DNA of 64,000 nucleotides. Source: Tetmemena sp. SeJ-2015 (lineage: Eukaryota > Ciliophora > Spirotrichea > Sporadotrichida > Oxytrichidae). Below the pieces are notes generated by a model that saw only the letters and a list, made by a program, of their open reading frames with translations, made no database searches and was not told where the DNA came from. The position numbers and the translations under genes are program-made. Within the stretch, counting starts at the first letter, position 1. Each line of letters starts with the position of its first letter. Shown one piece after another: positions 42,272 through 54,291 of the stretch. The stretch covers positions 1-64,000 of the forward strand of contig JAJKFJ010022407.1 of NCBI GenBank assembly GCA_027382625.1, written 5' to 3'.

Positions 42272-44848
42272 ATGTCAATTTCAATGGACTGCCACAACTT
42301 GTCAAAGAATGGGATCAGTCCAACCAAGAGAACATTATCATCAAATCGATAATGATCAAACTTTTGTTTGTTCTTGGATTTCAATATTGCATAATAATCG
42401 ATATCAGAAGAACGTGATACAGCGCTCTGTGTTAAAGTATTCCTCAATCGACAACGGCAAAGCAAATTCAAGGATTGATAATTCACACCTGTGAAACTCT
42501 TATAACATTAAAACTTATCTTTCATTTATCCACTTGTTTACTCTTAGAACCAGTTCTTCGTGTCGGGGAATAACAACTTCGCTTAATAAGATTTCAAGGT
42601 GCGGACAGAGGGCAACCATCTCATCAAGAACTACCTCAATAATTTGTTCGACAGCTCACAGCAAGAACCACTCCTCAAGAGCGCGCAGTACTATGACACT
42701 TAAAACGAGAGTGAAAGTCATCTCATAGATAATGATGAGTAAGAGCTAAAGCAGAAGTTTCAAAATGCAAAGCAGCAGGTCAAATATAACATGTACGAAG
42801 GGATTGCAGAGTCACCTCCCAGAGAGCAAGAGTTTAGCCTTAATGAGGGAGAGGAAGAGGAGAGGAGGATGATGATACTTCCGCAGTGGAGATGAACATC
42901 AATACTTATCAAGATAAGAACGACATCACTTCCCTTCGCCAGAAGAGAAAGAGTGGAGCACGAACTGACTTCGACAGTAAGACCATTAAATCGTATTCTT
43001 AATTTCCTTATAGTAATGTCTGGGACCGGAATAGGAAGCCCAGGTGACAAGGGAAGGATGAGCAAATTAGACAGGAATCGTGAGATGCTCAAAGAGTATC
43101 TCAAAAAGTCAAACATCGCTGAAATAGAAGAGGAAGTAATCGGGCTGCATGACGCAGGCTATGACGAAGAAAAGGAGAGGTTAAAGTTTAGGCAAATTTA
43201 CAAGTCAAACGTAAAGTCAGTCACATCATACAACGTAAAAGACATCTAGCAGCAGCGAACTGAGTCCTTCAGGGAGAATCTGGATCACACAGAATTCAAA
43301 AAATACATGAGGGAGCAGTAAATGAGCAAGAAACAGGTCTAGAAACTCTCCATAACATAGAAGATTTTCAACCGCAAGGACATTTTCATGAACACTAAGG
43401 AGAAAAAAGATAACCTGAAGAAGGCAGGAAGATTATCTAGGAAGGACGTAGAGAAGCTGTAGAGAGAGGAACTTAATGTGAGAAAAATCGAGTTGAAATA
43501 GAAAGCGTAAGAGAGAAAGAAGAAGCTAGACAAGGACAAGTTTCTAAAGATTACTAGGGACTAAATGATGACGAATGTCTGCTAGATCATATTCAAGCAC
43601 ATAGAGGCTGCGTAGAAATTTATCGAGCATCCCACAGAAGCTGCCATGCTTTTTCATGAGCACAAGTTCATACCACATGAGTGGATTATTCAATCAACAA
43701 GCGGTTACTCTAGCACCATGCCTCTTTTTTTGTATGTGCTAGAGGACGTTGAATATGAAGAGAAGCCTGCTGCTGAGGGAGACCTGATTCTCTTTATGAG
43801 GAGGATATTTGAAAAGATGCAGCTAGCAACTGAATGTGTTATCATATCCTTAATCTACTTGGAGAAAGTCATGATCAACGGTGGCATTGAAATCCGATAT
43901 TGCAATTGGAAGCCGCTTATCTTTACTGCTATCTTAGTTTCATCCAAATTTTGGGAAGATATAAAGTAAGACATATTATCTCGTGAGTAAAAATTTAATA
44001 GTTTTTGGAACGTTGACTATGTGGAACAGATCGGACTTTACTCTTTGAAGTCAATCAATCGCATGGAGAGTCAGTTCGTTTCACTGTGCGATTATAACTT
44101 GTTCGTGAGTGCAGAATTATACACTCAGTACTACATGGCTGTGAGGGAGATCAATAACCCTATAGTTGCTCAACAGAACTAGCACACTGGCAAGGCCTTC
44201 AACAGATTCAAAGGAAGTCAAGAGAGACCTGAGCTTTCGCAAATGGCAGCAGCTCAGCACACTCGCTTCAAGCGATTAGAGTCAAATTTCGATCGCACTC
44301 AAGTCCAAGGTTAAGAATAGTTCTTTGGCAAGGATGCCTTGAAGCCCTAAGTATCTGCTAAGTTTGATAAGGACAACTCTGTAAAGATGGATCAGTCTAC
44401 TTCATCCTTGCATCACTAGCAACACGCTCAACAGAATCATCTCTCAGAACTTTAAAAGAACAAGTCGCTGCCTGTACTTGTCCTTCAAAATACGGGGGGG
44501 TCGAAAGGACCTTAATACCCCGCACTCTAACTAAACGTAAATATCTACAGAGAGGAAGCTGAGCAGCTCATAGAAGAGTCGATAGAGGAGAAGCGGCGAG
44601 AATCACTTACCAACAGCATGAAGGACAAAATACTATCCTCTTCTTTGAAAAGTGGAACACACAACAGCTTAAGCAAGAATGGCAGTTTAACTTAACACTA
44701 CATACAAGGTAGGGCAAGTAATTAGAACAAACTCAGGAAATTTACAAATGAGGCTGAGTATGAGATGATTAGAGAGGAGGAGGCAGACAACGAGGTCACT
44801 CCTCACAATCATCAGCTTCACACAATGTCTAACTAGAAATAGATATGA
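42272..44848 (+). CDS. cyclin-box protein (PHO80/cyclin Y-like)
   Basis: From ATG 42,272 (MSISMDCHNLSKNGISPTKR) the gene runs over a 52-bp IES (42,344-42,403) and an AT-rich break at about 42,490-42,545. A charged N-terminal part follows (EQELKQKFQNAKQQVKYNM; EMLKEYLKKSNIAEIEEEV; KKYMREQQMSKKQVQKLSI). The cyclin box is at about 43,800-44,130: ATECVIISLIYLEKVMINGG, NWKPLIFTAILVSSKFWEDI, FWNVDYVEQIGLYSLKSINR, MESQFVSLCDYNLFVSAELY. This order matches the PCL/PHO80 and cyclin Y group, which bind cyclin-dependent kinases. The long C-terminus is low complexity and ends at TGA 44,846-44,848. A GAG/GGA slip near 42,860 shifts the frame. The gene is convergent with the photolyase, 183 bases away. Confidence 0.8.
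42344..42403. other. IES, 52 bp, pointer AATCGATA
   Basis: AATCGATA at 42,344-42,351 and 42,396-42,403. Removal deletes an in-frame TGA and gives TLSSNRYQKNVIQRSVLKYS. Confidence 0.7.
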
Positions 44849-45031
44849 CCACCATCAATTCAATATCAACTTCATCATCAACATCATTTCAATACAGTAA
44901 TCACATCATTATTCTATCTAGAGCTTATGACCTAGTTTATAAATCTTATTTACTAATTTATATTCCTAATAGCGAAGATAGATAAATGCCTTATGAAGCA
45001 ATTATATGAGTAGAGTGAGATAAAGAAATAT

Positions 45032-46743
45032 TCACTTCAGAGTAGTTTACTTTAGCTTCTTTGAAATGCTTTTTGCTGCATCTTTATCTGTAGTTTTCTT
45101 TTTAGCAGGACTTTTCCTTTCTTCTTTCGTACTTTTAGATGCCTTTGTTTTCACATTTACTTATTCTTATTCTTTTGATTCTTCTTCTTTCTCTTCTTGT
45201 TTGACTTCTAAATCTCCCATTTTACCTTCCATAAACACTCTCTTCATCTTGTTGATATTTTCTTACTACTCTTTCTTATAGTCTATGATAGGGTGCGGAT
45301 AATCCTCTCCAATTATACACTTGGCTCTCTTCTAAATTGCTAAAGGCGCTTTACTAGGCTCATAGATGTACTCAGCTGGAAAGTATTTAAGAGCTGGCAC
45401 ATACTTCCTAATATAGTCTCCGTTCTTATCCGTCTTTTGGAAAAAACTAACTGGCGAGTAGACTTTCCAATACTGGCTGAAGAATGAAGAGCAGGACAGC
45501 CACATCCAATTTGCGTTGTTGAGTGCGTAATCAGCGTCCAAGAGATACTTATCGAAGATATCTCTCCCTGCTTCCCAGTGCTGCCATAAGTGACCTCTAG
45601 TTAGAAAACAGGCCACGAGGTGGCGCGCCAAGTGGTGCATCCATCCTTCTCTCCTGAGTTAGTTCATCACTGCGTCAATAGCTGGAAAGCCTGTCTGCCC
45701 CATTTCCCACTTCTTGATAAATTCCTCATCTCTACCCCAGTTTATCTACCTGCAGATTATGTTTCCTTTCATGAGATGGAAGTTCTTAACAGTGTAAGAT
45801 TTAGAGTAGAAGAATTCTCTCCAGTACACCTAGCCAATCAGAGAAACAGGAGGAAGTGTACAGTTTTTGTTCAGCACAGCTTTTATCTCAAAGTAAAAGA
45901 GCCTTATAGAGAGGCAACCGAATTTAAGATAGGGACTGAGAGCAGTTGTACTTGGGTTCAAAGAATTAGGACTCGTGCAGGGCTTTGAAAAGACATTCAC
46001 TTATCTCTTGTCTTCTAGATAAGTTTCCATCATTTTTAGAGCCACAGTTTCTCCTCCCTCAAAATGTGTGGTCACATCCACTGGGTCTCTTCCTATATCA
46101 GTAATTGAGGGCACCTCATTCGAGTATTCAATCCCTATTTCTTTCAAAAGCTTTTCATAGTCGGGCAAAAGCGGAGGTAGCTATTTAGGTTTATCCAAAG
46201 GCTAAAATGAAATATAATAAATAAGCTTGTCTATCATCGTATCTCTAATGAATAAGAAGAAATAAATTTGATGAACTTTTGAAAGTCACCATAATTTTTG
46301 CATCTCTCTCCAGCCTAGGCCAAATCATTTAGCTTTAATAGAGTATGACCTGAATTCTTGTGCACTTCAACACCTTGTTCTTCGCATATTTTCCCCACTT
46401 TCCTATCTCTATCTTATGCATAGGGTTCTGTATCCAGTTCATAGTAGAGTCTCTCACTCTTGGGAGCGAGTTTTTGAAATATCTCATCTGGCTTGCCAAA
46501 GAGAATGACCAGTCTCGATTTATAGTCTCGCTCCAGCTACTTATTCAAGTCAGCTAGTGAATCGAGAAGGAACTTCAGTCTATTTGTGCCAACCAGGTCA
46601 CTCTTTATGAACCAGGGATCTAGGATGAAAATGGGCAGCAGATTCTTGCAAACCGAGGAAGAATCCACCAAACCTTTATTGTCGTGCAGCCGTAAAGCCT
46701 TTCTGAACCAGTAGATGTTCAGCTTTTTGGAAATGGCCTCCAT
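45032..46743 (-). CDS. photolyase/cryptochrome (animal-type, 6-4 photolyase group)
   Basis: FAD flavoproteins that repair UV photoproducts or act as blue-light receptors. From ATG 46,743: [213 protein letters not shown], and [18 protein letters not shown] basic tail (SKKLKQTTLK) ends at TGA 45,032. The MHHLARH His and the WMWLS Trp fit the 6-4 photolyase/animal cryptochrome branch; repair versus sensing cannot be settled. One 50-bp IES (46,209-46,263) is the only interruption. Confidence 0.92.
46209..46263. other. IES, 50 bp, pointer ATTTC
   Basis: GAAAT at 46,209-46,213 and 46,259-46,263 (plus strand). Removal gives [20 protein letters not shown] in the photolyase. The ends do not fit GT-AG in the right phase. 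Confidence 0.65.
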
Positions 46744-46929
46744 CAGAAAATGATTAAGAAAAATTTTGAAACAAACTTTAATTTCAAAAGATAATTATAA
46801 ATCCATTTTCTTTAGTGACTCACTTGAAATAGATTAGAGTAAGAAATCAATTTGAGAGATAAAGACTTCTTCTTATATCGGGAAAGGATCTCATATTCAA
46901 AATAATTCCTCATATCTCGTACTCGTTTA

Positions 46930-47244
46930 TCAACCGCCACTGATGGGTGGAAGAATAGCAACCTCATCACCTCCCTTAAGATAAGTGGATTCCAGTTCAA
47001 AGAAATAGTCATTATTAAGAGATACCATGCAGGACGGCAGCAAGTCTATGAACTCTTAACAGCCTTTGTGCTTCGCCTTTATTTATTCGTATAAGTGCAT
47101 CAAAGTAGCCCCTTAATCTTGACTAAATTCGTAGTATTCCTTTTATAGACCGTTGAGATGCTCTCTCGCAGATGCAAAGTATAGAACTTTCACTCTAAAG
47201 ATTTAAGCATTTTTTTGCTTTCTAGCATTCTTACTTTCCTCCAT
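46930..47244 (-). CDS. MOCS2A: molybdopterin synthase small subunit (MOCS2A/MoaD)
   Basis: A complete 104-residue ubiquitin-fold protein. MoaD/MOCS2A carries sulfur as a C-terminal thiocarboxylate and, with MOCS2B/MoaE, converts precursor Z to molybdopterin for molybdenum cofactor. From ATG 47,244 (MEESKNARKQKNAQIFRVKV): VKVLYFASAREHLNG, YEFSQDQGATLMHLYEQI, LLPSCMVSLNNDYFFELEST, LKGGDEVAILPPISGG and an immediate TGA at 46,930. The terminal Gly-Gly is the functional end of the family, which supports this stop. No IES or intron interrupts it. It is tandem with, and 187 bases upstream of, the photolyase on the same strand. Confidence 0.9.
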
Positions 47245-47439
47245 GAATAGATTAATATATATTTCTGATTAATTTCAATATCTAAACTAAATATCTGAGA
47301 AAGAATGCAAACTAATTAGGCAAATTTTAATGGGAAAATAATTGCTTATCTCTATTAAGATCAAATGCATGCGATATCATACTTGATTAGTGTTTTATAA
47401 GTTTACTATGTTGTTGCTATGTCGTTATTGTTATGCAGT

Positions 47440-50400
47440 TCATAAGTTATTATTTCTCTATTTCTGCTGTGCACTCTGCAGTTGCTATTGCTGGTAGTTT
47501 CTAAGTTTCATGTTCAGCCCACTCACTGCACTTTGGTTGCTAGACACGTTGCTGAAGTTCAATGAGTGGGCTTGCTTTACAGGCAGAGAACTTGATGCGT
47601 TACTTTGAGAAGAGAGCTAGTTATATTAGTGGTAAGGGGAGATTTGAGAACTCTGGTGTGGAGATAGGAAAGACTAGCTCATTTGACTTTTGTTTCCGGC
47701 GCTTACTATCTATTGCTGTTGCAAATTAGGTGAGGGATTCACTACAAAACTTTAGTTAACTGAAGAAGAGCTCTAACTTGGTTATTACTATTGCTGCAGC
47801 TACTACTGTTAAGAATTGATTTACTAGCCAGCTTAAGTAAAAAAAATGTATTGGAAACAAGCTTTCATGATAACATTCTTTGATATCTTGATTTTAGAGA
47901 GGTCAAACTTCTTGTTTGAGCTTTGAGATCTTCCCTTTATAATGCTCTTTAAAATGCTATCATTGTTGCTCAGCACTTCACTCTAATTAAGGACTATACT
48001 TCCGCTGTTTAGACTGGAATAGTTTTGAAGTTAATTTTGCAAGAAAAGAGTTGAGTTGTCTCCTTGAGAGGACTTATTCAGCTGACTGTGATTTTAACCG
48101 ATCATCTACTGCTGTTAACGTTGGTTTAGCTTTATCTACTACTGTAGCTGCTTTTGAATAGCGGAGTTGCTGTGTTGCTGCTGTTTATTAGAAGTTGAAG
48201 AAGGAGCTTCCTAGTTGTGGACAAGGATTTGAGAACTGCTGTTTGAGGCTTTAGGCCCAGACTTGGAAATACTCTGATTCTGTTGGTTAAGTTAAATGTG
48301 CTTAGCACTGTTGAGGCCTTGCAAAGTCATACACACACCGCTGCTAAGGCCTGGCTCTGAAGGCACAGTCGAACATTGCTAGAGGTAGCCAGTTGGATGG
48401 CTGATTGTGCCCACCCCAACGTGATTGTTAGTTTCCGTTCCATGAGGTATCATCATACCTGCTCCCATGCTGTTTAAAACTCCACTAGAGTTAGCGACTC
48501 CTCCTACTGCAGCTGTGCCACTGCCGAGACCTCCGATGCCACTCACACCTCCTGGTAGAGTGAAAAGCACTCCTGCATTGTTGTTATAATAATTGTTATG
48601 GAAATTCTAAAGCATTTGAATCGTTCTCCTTTGAATTGGAATGAGCTATTGGGATAAAGTATCTTCAGTGTAGGTGGAGAGAGTGAATATGCTGTTACCA
48701 TTTGTTGCGTTGTTGACATTCAATCTCTTGCAAGTAAACAATCATATTCCAGAACTTATTTTAAAATTTGGAAAAAGTAGTTTAGTTACCTCCCTAGTAA
48801 ATAAAACATAAAAACTTGTACTTATATTACACATATTTGAGGTTTACCATTACCAAGAGCTACTTTAGCTTAGGTCTAATTTTACAAGAAGTTGAGTAGT
48901 GCAGTCATTTATGGATTCTAGAGAAGCTAAGCAAGTCTGTTTGAGTTAAGCATGACCATCCCTGAGCCTTAGTTTAAATTTTGCTGAGATTCATTGTGTG
49001 CGATGCTTGCCTCTCCATTACTGAGCTTTGGTGATATCATGCTGAATGCTCTCCTCTCATTTTAATTCTTCATATGCTGTTGTCCTAAGCCCTTTCCTCT
49101 ATAGTCTTGACTCTCCTCTTAGTACTTCAGATCATTATCTCTAGGGATATCTATTGCTAGATTGACGTGATTGATATCGAAAGCATCCTCTAGGTCGTAC
49201 AAGTCTGTCTTTGTTCTTATTAAAACCTAGCTTCGTGTTCTTAAAAAAATATAAAATTTTTCGTTATATTTTTAATCTCAGTAACTAATGATCCTAGGTC
49301 TTTGTTTCTTCAAAGGACTCGTTCATAAAGCTGCTAGCCCTAGACTCCTCAAAATGATTTTAGATACTGCTGAATTGGTTCATCTGCTGAAGTAAATTCT
49401 AGGAATCATTTCCCATTTGCTGTTGTATTAAATTAGCCTCACCAGCGAACTTCTGCGCGTTATTTTGCTATCTCATCTTTTTATACAGGTTTAATTATCG
49501 AATAAAACTAAACTATTGCAAACTAATGAGAAGGTTGTACTGGTGCAAATTGAAGCTCATGGAATCATTCTTATCAAGGCCTAAGTTTGGTTGCTGATTT
49601 AATTGCTATGAGAGTTAAGTAAGTTACAGCTGCTATTGCAAATTCAAGTTCACCCCAGAGTTAAGTAATGAAGATAGGTGTGAGGGAGCCTCGTCATCAA
49701 TTTGTATGCTCATGAAAGTTGTTGAGATGCGATAACTCATTCTTGTTAAAGTAGTTGAATGCTTGATTACCCTATTTCTAATTCTATTGATTATTAATCA
49801 AATTTTGGTTCTATTGGACATAGCTTTGCTGTTAAGTTTGCCTTCTAGCAGATTTCTAAGGATGCTCTTGATTCTGTAAAGCCGACGGATTTAATTAACC
49901 TGCCATCTTCAGCTCTTCATTTTGGTTTCTCTCTGACTTTTATCTCTTCAGCATGGATATAAAATTGAAAATAGGTTTGCTTCTTAGGTAGAGGCATGTT
50001 TTAATCGATCTTTGAGACATCTCTATTAGGCTAAGAGTTTTATTGTCTGTGGCTTTTAGATCTCACTAAATTTTAATTCTCCTAGGGTTCTTAATCTTTT
50101 TGCTTACTATTACTTCTATTGGTCAAGATTTCTTGTAAAGGGCAGAATATACTAGAGTCTAAAAAAAGCATTATGAAATAAAAACTATTGAACTCAACGT
50201 TCTTAGCGCAAGGAGTATCTCTAGCAGATTAAACTCGGTGCATTTATGGATCGCTATTCTTCCCCTCAATATTCTTAATAAGTGATCTTTGCGATACACC
50301 TCCATTTTTATTGGTGTTCGTATTCATTGAGCTAGAAAATTCACTTTGCTTCTCAGTAATGACCTCCAACTTAGTTTTCCTGGCTCTTTGATTGATTTGA

Positions 50401-53214
50401 TTCTGTTGAGATGACTGATACTGGTTTTGGTAGCTCGAGTTTGCTCCTTGATTTTGGTAATTCTAGTTTTGATATGAGTTCTGTTAGCTTTAATAAGCAG
50501 GATTTGCGTTCGTGTTATAGTTAGATATTTGGTAATCATTTCCATACCTTTGGAACTTCCTCTTCGTCATCATCATCATTGTCCATAACTGGAGTATCTA
50601 AAATGACTGATTGAGTCATACTCTAGCTTTGAATTTAGCTTTGGCTTTGATCACCCTCCTTCTAAATCAAACTTTGTTCAATCAAAGAGCTTGACTCAGG
50701 GGAGAAACTCTCGTTGGAGATTTATTAGCCCTCTCCATAAGGGTTGTGCCTATGAGCGGAGTCGTTCAGATATTACTAACTATTAACTTAAGCACTTTTC
50801 TTGTCAATGATTGATATCGCTCCGTTATTGTAAGACTTCTAGTTAGAGCCTGGATTATTGCTGCTCCCATTACTCAGTTTAGGATTGTGGTTGGAGTTAT
50901 TAATCCCAGGCTAGCTGCTAAGTACGCTAAGATTGATATTGATGTTCTACTAATTGCTGTTTGCTTTACTGTGATTTTGCTTATACTAATTGCTACTCTC
51001 ACTTCTGCTATTGCTGTTATAGTTACTGGCTGAGTTATCTATCTATGACAACCTTCCTTTCAGTAAGTTTGCATTTATGCCGTTAAGGGCATCTGCGTCA
51101 CTTTAAGACTCTTCCTCGTCACTTGATCTCCAAGAGGGCAACTGCTTTTTCTCCTCTCGCTTCAGTTGCTCTTTTTACTCAAACTTCTTAGTTGATTCTG
51201 AAGATAATCTCCTTCTCTGTGGCTGTCTTAAGCATTTAATCTATCTCATTTGGCACCTTCATATATTTAAAGACACAACAATACATTTTAATCATCAGTT
51301 CATCCAATCTTACATCATTATAGTTCTACCTTCGATAAGCTGTATCTCTTTCTATTGTTCCTAGGGTTGGAAGTTGCTGCTGGAGAGATATCATCGAATT
51401 ATTCAAAGTTTGATTCATCTATCCCCCGTTCAAGAGTGAAGAATTCTGGGAATGAAGTCTCTTTACAACCTTTGCCTCACTTTCAACAGATGAATCCTTA
51501 AGCGAGTTTGAATCTTGCTTCTGAGAACTCACATGATGACCTGCATTCATATTATGATTCCTAGGAGTTGCACCTGAGTGTTGATTGTTATGATGTCTAA
51601 GCTACTTTCTAAGTTTCTTCTCTTATCTCTCCTTCTTAATTTACTTCTTAATTTCTCTCTCGTATTGAATAAAGACCACTTATTTGGCAACTATCCTTTA
51701 CTCTGAATCTGGATCCATATTCATCAGCATATTATAAGCATCAGGATAGTTCTTCAATCGCTCTGTATCAAACTCCATTGTCTACTCTGCATCTGGGAAA
51801 TCATCCTCATACTGTTTCTCAAATTTACTGTCTAACTTAGCAGCACCTTGGATAACTGGATTTGCCATGGCCTAAAATATAGCCGCCTAGCCGTTTTCAG
51901 AAATATTAGATCTCTTGGAATCTATATCACGAGCCGAAGGTTAGTTATTGAGATGCTAATTATGATGTTGCTGGTTTGAAGAGTTAGTGTTATAGTTAGA
52001 GAGGCCTATATTTGAGAGCACATTATTTCCATAGTTATAGGGCTAGCCTCTAGCTGAGGATTTACCTCTCTGGCTGTTGGGACCCCTTTAGCTATTACCA
52101 CGTTCACTCTATATGGTGGGAGGCAGAGGTGGCATGCTGTTTCTGTTTGAAGATTGACCATCCTTCTTTTGGTTGTTTATCATGTGAATAGGCAGACGAG
52201 GAATGTTTGGCTTTGAGTTGCTGTCGCTTATTGGATTGCTGCTATTTATTATGCTGTTGTTTTGCTAAGCTTGGGAGACAATTTCCACATTTTGAATCCC
52301 TCTTTACTGTTAAGGCTAGGATCGACCTCTCTATGACAGCTACTATAATTTATAGTTAGAGGTGATTAGATGAGAAAATAAACTATTAATAAAAAAATCC
52401 ATAAAAAATGACTAAATTTCCAGATTTAACTTATTATATTGGTTTTAACTTCTTGGTGTTGACTTCTCAAGTTCAGATAGTGCATTATTCTTCATGCTCA
52501 TTTGAGAAAAGTTTCTATCCGTCTATCCCCTCTCCTTCATAGAAATGCGGCCACTCTAAGTGAACACGTCATAGTCGTCTTCAATCTCCCTCTAAACTTG
52601 CCTAAGTGTATCATTTCTCTCATACCTCAACTCTTAAAGAGCTCTTTAGCGCCCTTAAGAAAACTGAGTTGATATTTGATTCATCATAGTGAATACTTGA
52701 GTGCTGTTCTTATCATACACGCTTGAAATGCCTTTAAGCTGTTGATTAATTTCTGAATTAGCTCTTTAGAAGCATTAAGTTTTGACCAGCTCGATATTTT
52801 TGCGCAGAGAACGGCATCGGTTACTATATTTCTCAATTTCGGTGGTGAGATCTCCCACCAAATCATCCCACTACTGAGTGGACTGTGATACTGATCTTGT
52901 CTAGAAAACTGACTATTTAATTTATTCCCATACAGATTATTAAACCAGCTGGTATTTGACCTCATTAAGGGTGAATGGCTTTGAAGATTTTGAGGATTGA
53001 TCCTCCACCAGGGCCACCAAATAATTTATTTCTGTTATATTTCATAGGCTTTGAGTCTTGCCTCTTCTAGTCTGTCGAAGTTTGAAATCTTATTTTCAAC
53101 TTTTTTCGTGCTTAGGAGAGATTCATTGAGTGAGAAACTTTGGTCGTCCTATTTCATTCGCTTGGAACGTTTAGATTTTCCTGAAGAGAGGAGGCTTTTA
53201 TAATGCGGGGTCAT
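47440..53214 (-). CDS. giant N/Q/S-rich protein with N-terminal coiled coil
   Basis: From ATG 53,214 (MTPHYKSLLSSGKSKRSKRM): a short coiled coil (KVENKISNFDRLEEARLKAY), a helical part WDDLVGDLTTEIEKYSNRCR...RYERNDTLRQVQREIEDDYD, SRSNISENG-like linkers, and a conserved-looking block KLDSKFEKQYEDDFPDAEQT MEFDTERLKNYPDAYNMLMN, EREIKKQIKKERQEKKLRKQ. The rest is low complexity: Asn/Gln/Ser runs coded by AAT, CAA, CAG, TAA and TAG, an Asp/Glu block, and a Gly-rich stretch (GGVSGIGGLGSGTAAVGGVA). The end is TGA 47,440. Such compositions are typical of prion-like scaffold or RNA-binding proteins, but no RNA-binding domain was seen. AT-rich breaks at about 48,720-48,850, 49,225-49,300, 50,100-50,240 and 52,360-52,440 are probable IESs or introns. 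A coding-looking minus-strand stretch at 53,890-54,090 may be its true N-terminus. Confidence 0.65.
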
Positions 53215-53830
53215 CGCCCTTTTTCTTTTAAGTCTAATTGACTTTAATGTATTTAATGAAGTTCCCTTTAAATTTTTAAATTTGTTTGAAATTTAAAATT
53301 TTTCCTTTGGTTTTTTCCCAATTTTAAAACCCAAATTTTTATTTTTTTTTCTGGCCCTTTTTTCTAAGTAGAAATTTCTTTCCATTAAATTTTCTTTATC
53401 CCCCCAAGCTAAGTTTTTGTGTCGCGTTTTAAGCCCTTTTGACTTAATATTTTAATTTAGATTAAATTTTTTAAAAATTTGAAATTAGAAACCAAAATTA
53501 GGACCATGATGGTCCACGGGCAATTTGGAAATGAAATCATAATCAAAAGCTTGCTCTTTTCTTTATCCTAAACAGATCTCGTTTATTATCACGACGGGGT
53601 TTTGTTTTAAAGAGGAGTGTGGATTTCCGTTGAACCCTGGAAAAGGTGGTGCTCATTTTTTAAATAAAAAAGGGTTTAAAGAGCCTCCTTTTCGGGAAAG
53701 ATAACAATGTAAATCCAATCACAGCTTAAGGGAACCCAACCACAGAACTCTTTAGAAGCTTCCAAATTTTCTTTTTTTCTCTAGCATGAGTCAATTTTTT
53801 AGTTATTTCAAAGCTAAACCTAATCAACCA
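53215..53830. other. anomalous low-complexity segment, possible poor assembly or IES
   Basis: The base pattern differs from everything else here: doubled and tripled homopolymers (runs of T, A, C and G side by side), few codon-like patterns, abrupt edges. It directly abuts the start of the N/Q-rich gene. It may be a noisy consensus or gap fill, or a diverged IES. Confidence 0.45.
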
Positions 53831-53889
53831 GAGTTTTTATGATATGGTGATTAGTCTAAGCAGCTTAAGTTGCGATTCTCATGAGTTTA

Positions 53890-54090
53890 TATACCCTTTC
53901 TTAATTTCCCTTAATAAATTAATTTTTAGACTTTACCTTGAATCGGCTAAGTTTCTCCTGGAGGGCTCATTAGAAAACTGTGCCTCCTCCTTCAATCTAA
54001 GACTTGACTTTGAATTTAAATGTGATCCCTATTTGAGATATTTTGAGGTGTTGGCTGCTTGGGATGGAACGCTGACTCGGGTGGACTGAG
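53890..54090 (-). CDS. coding-like segment, possible first MDS of the N/Q-rich gene
   Basis: The minus-strand frame reads STRVSVPSQAANTSKYLKQG, HLNSKSSLRLKEEAQFSNEP and SRRNLADSRQSLKINLLREI, with GC higher than its flanks. It points toward the gene starting at 53,214 and could be its N-terminal segment. The pointer joining them was not found. A plus-strand standard-code ORF covering the same bases is likely the shadow. Confidence 0.35.
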
Positions 54091-54291
54091 TGCTTGAATT
54101 ATTCATAATTATTTTCCATTGCACCTTCTCTATATTCAATTCTCACTTATTATATTATTATCCAACAAACTCTTTCCTTCTATAAATTTGCGAACAATAG
54201 TCATAATCCTTTGGGATTTAATAAAGTGGCTAACAGAAATTAATAATTTGAGTTAATTATAACTAAGAGCAGTTTCAGCAGGTGCTGTAAA

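Noticed and set aside
49400..51100. Imperfect short tandem repeats as a CRISPR-like array
   Set aside because: They are Asn/Gln/Ser codon runs of a eukaryotic low-complexity protein, with no spaced repeat structure.
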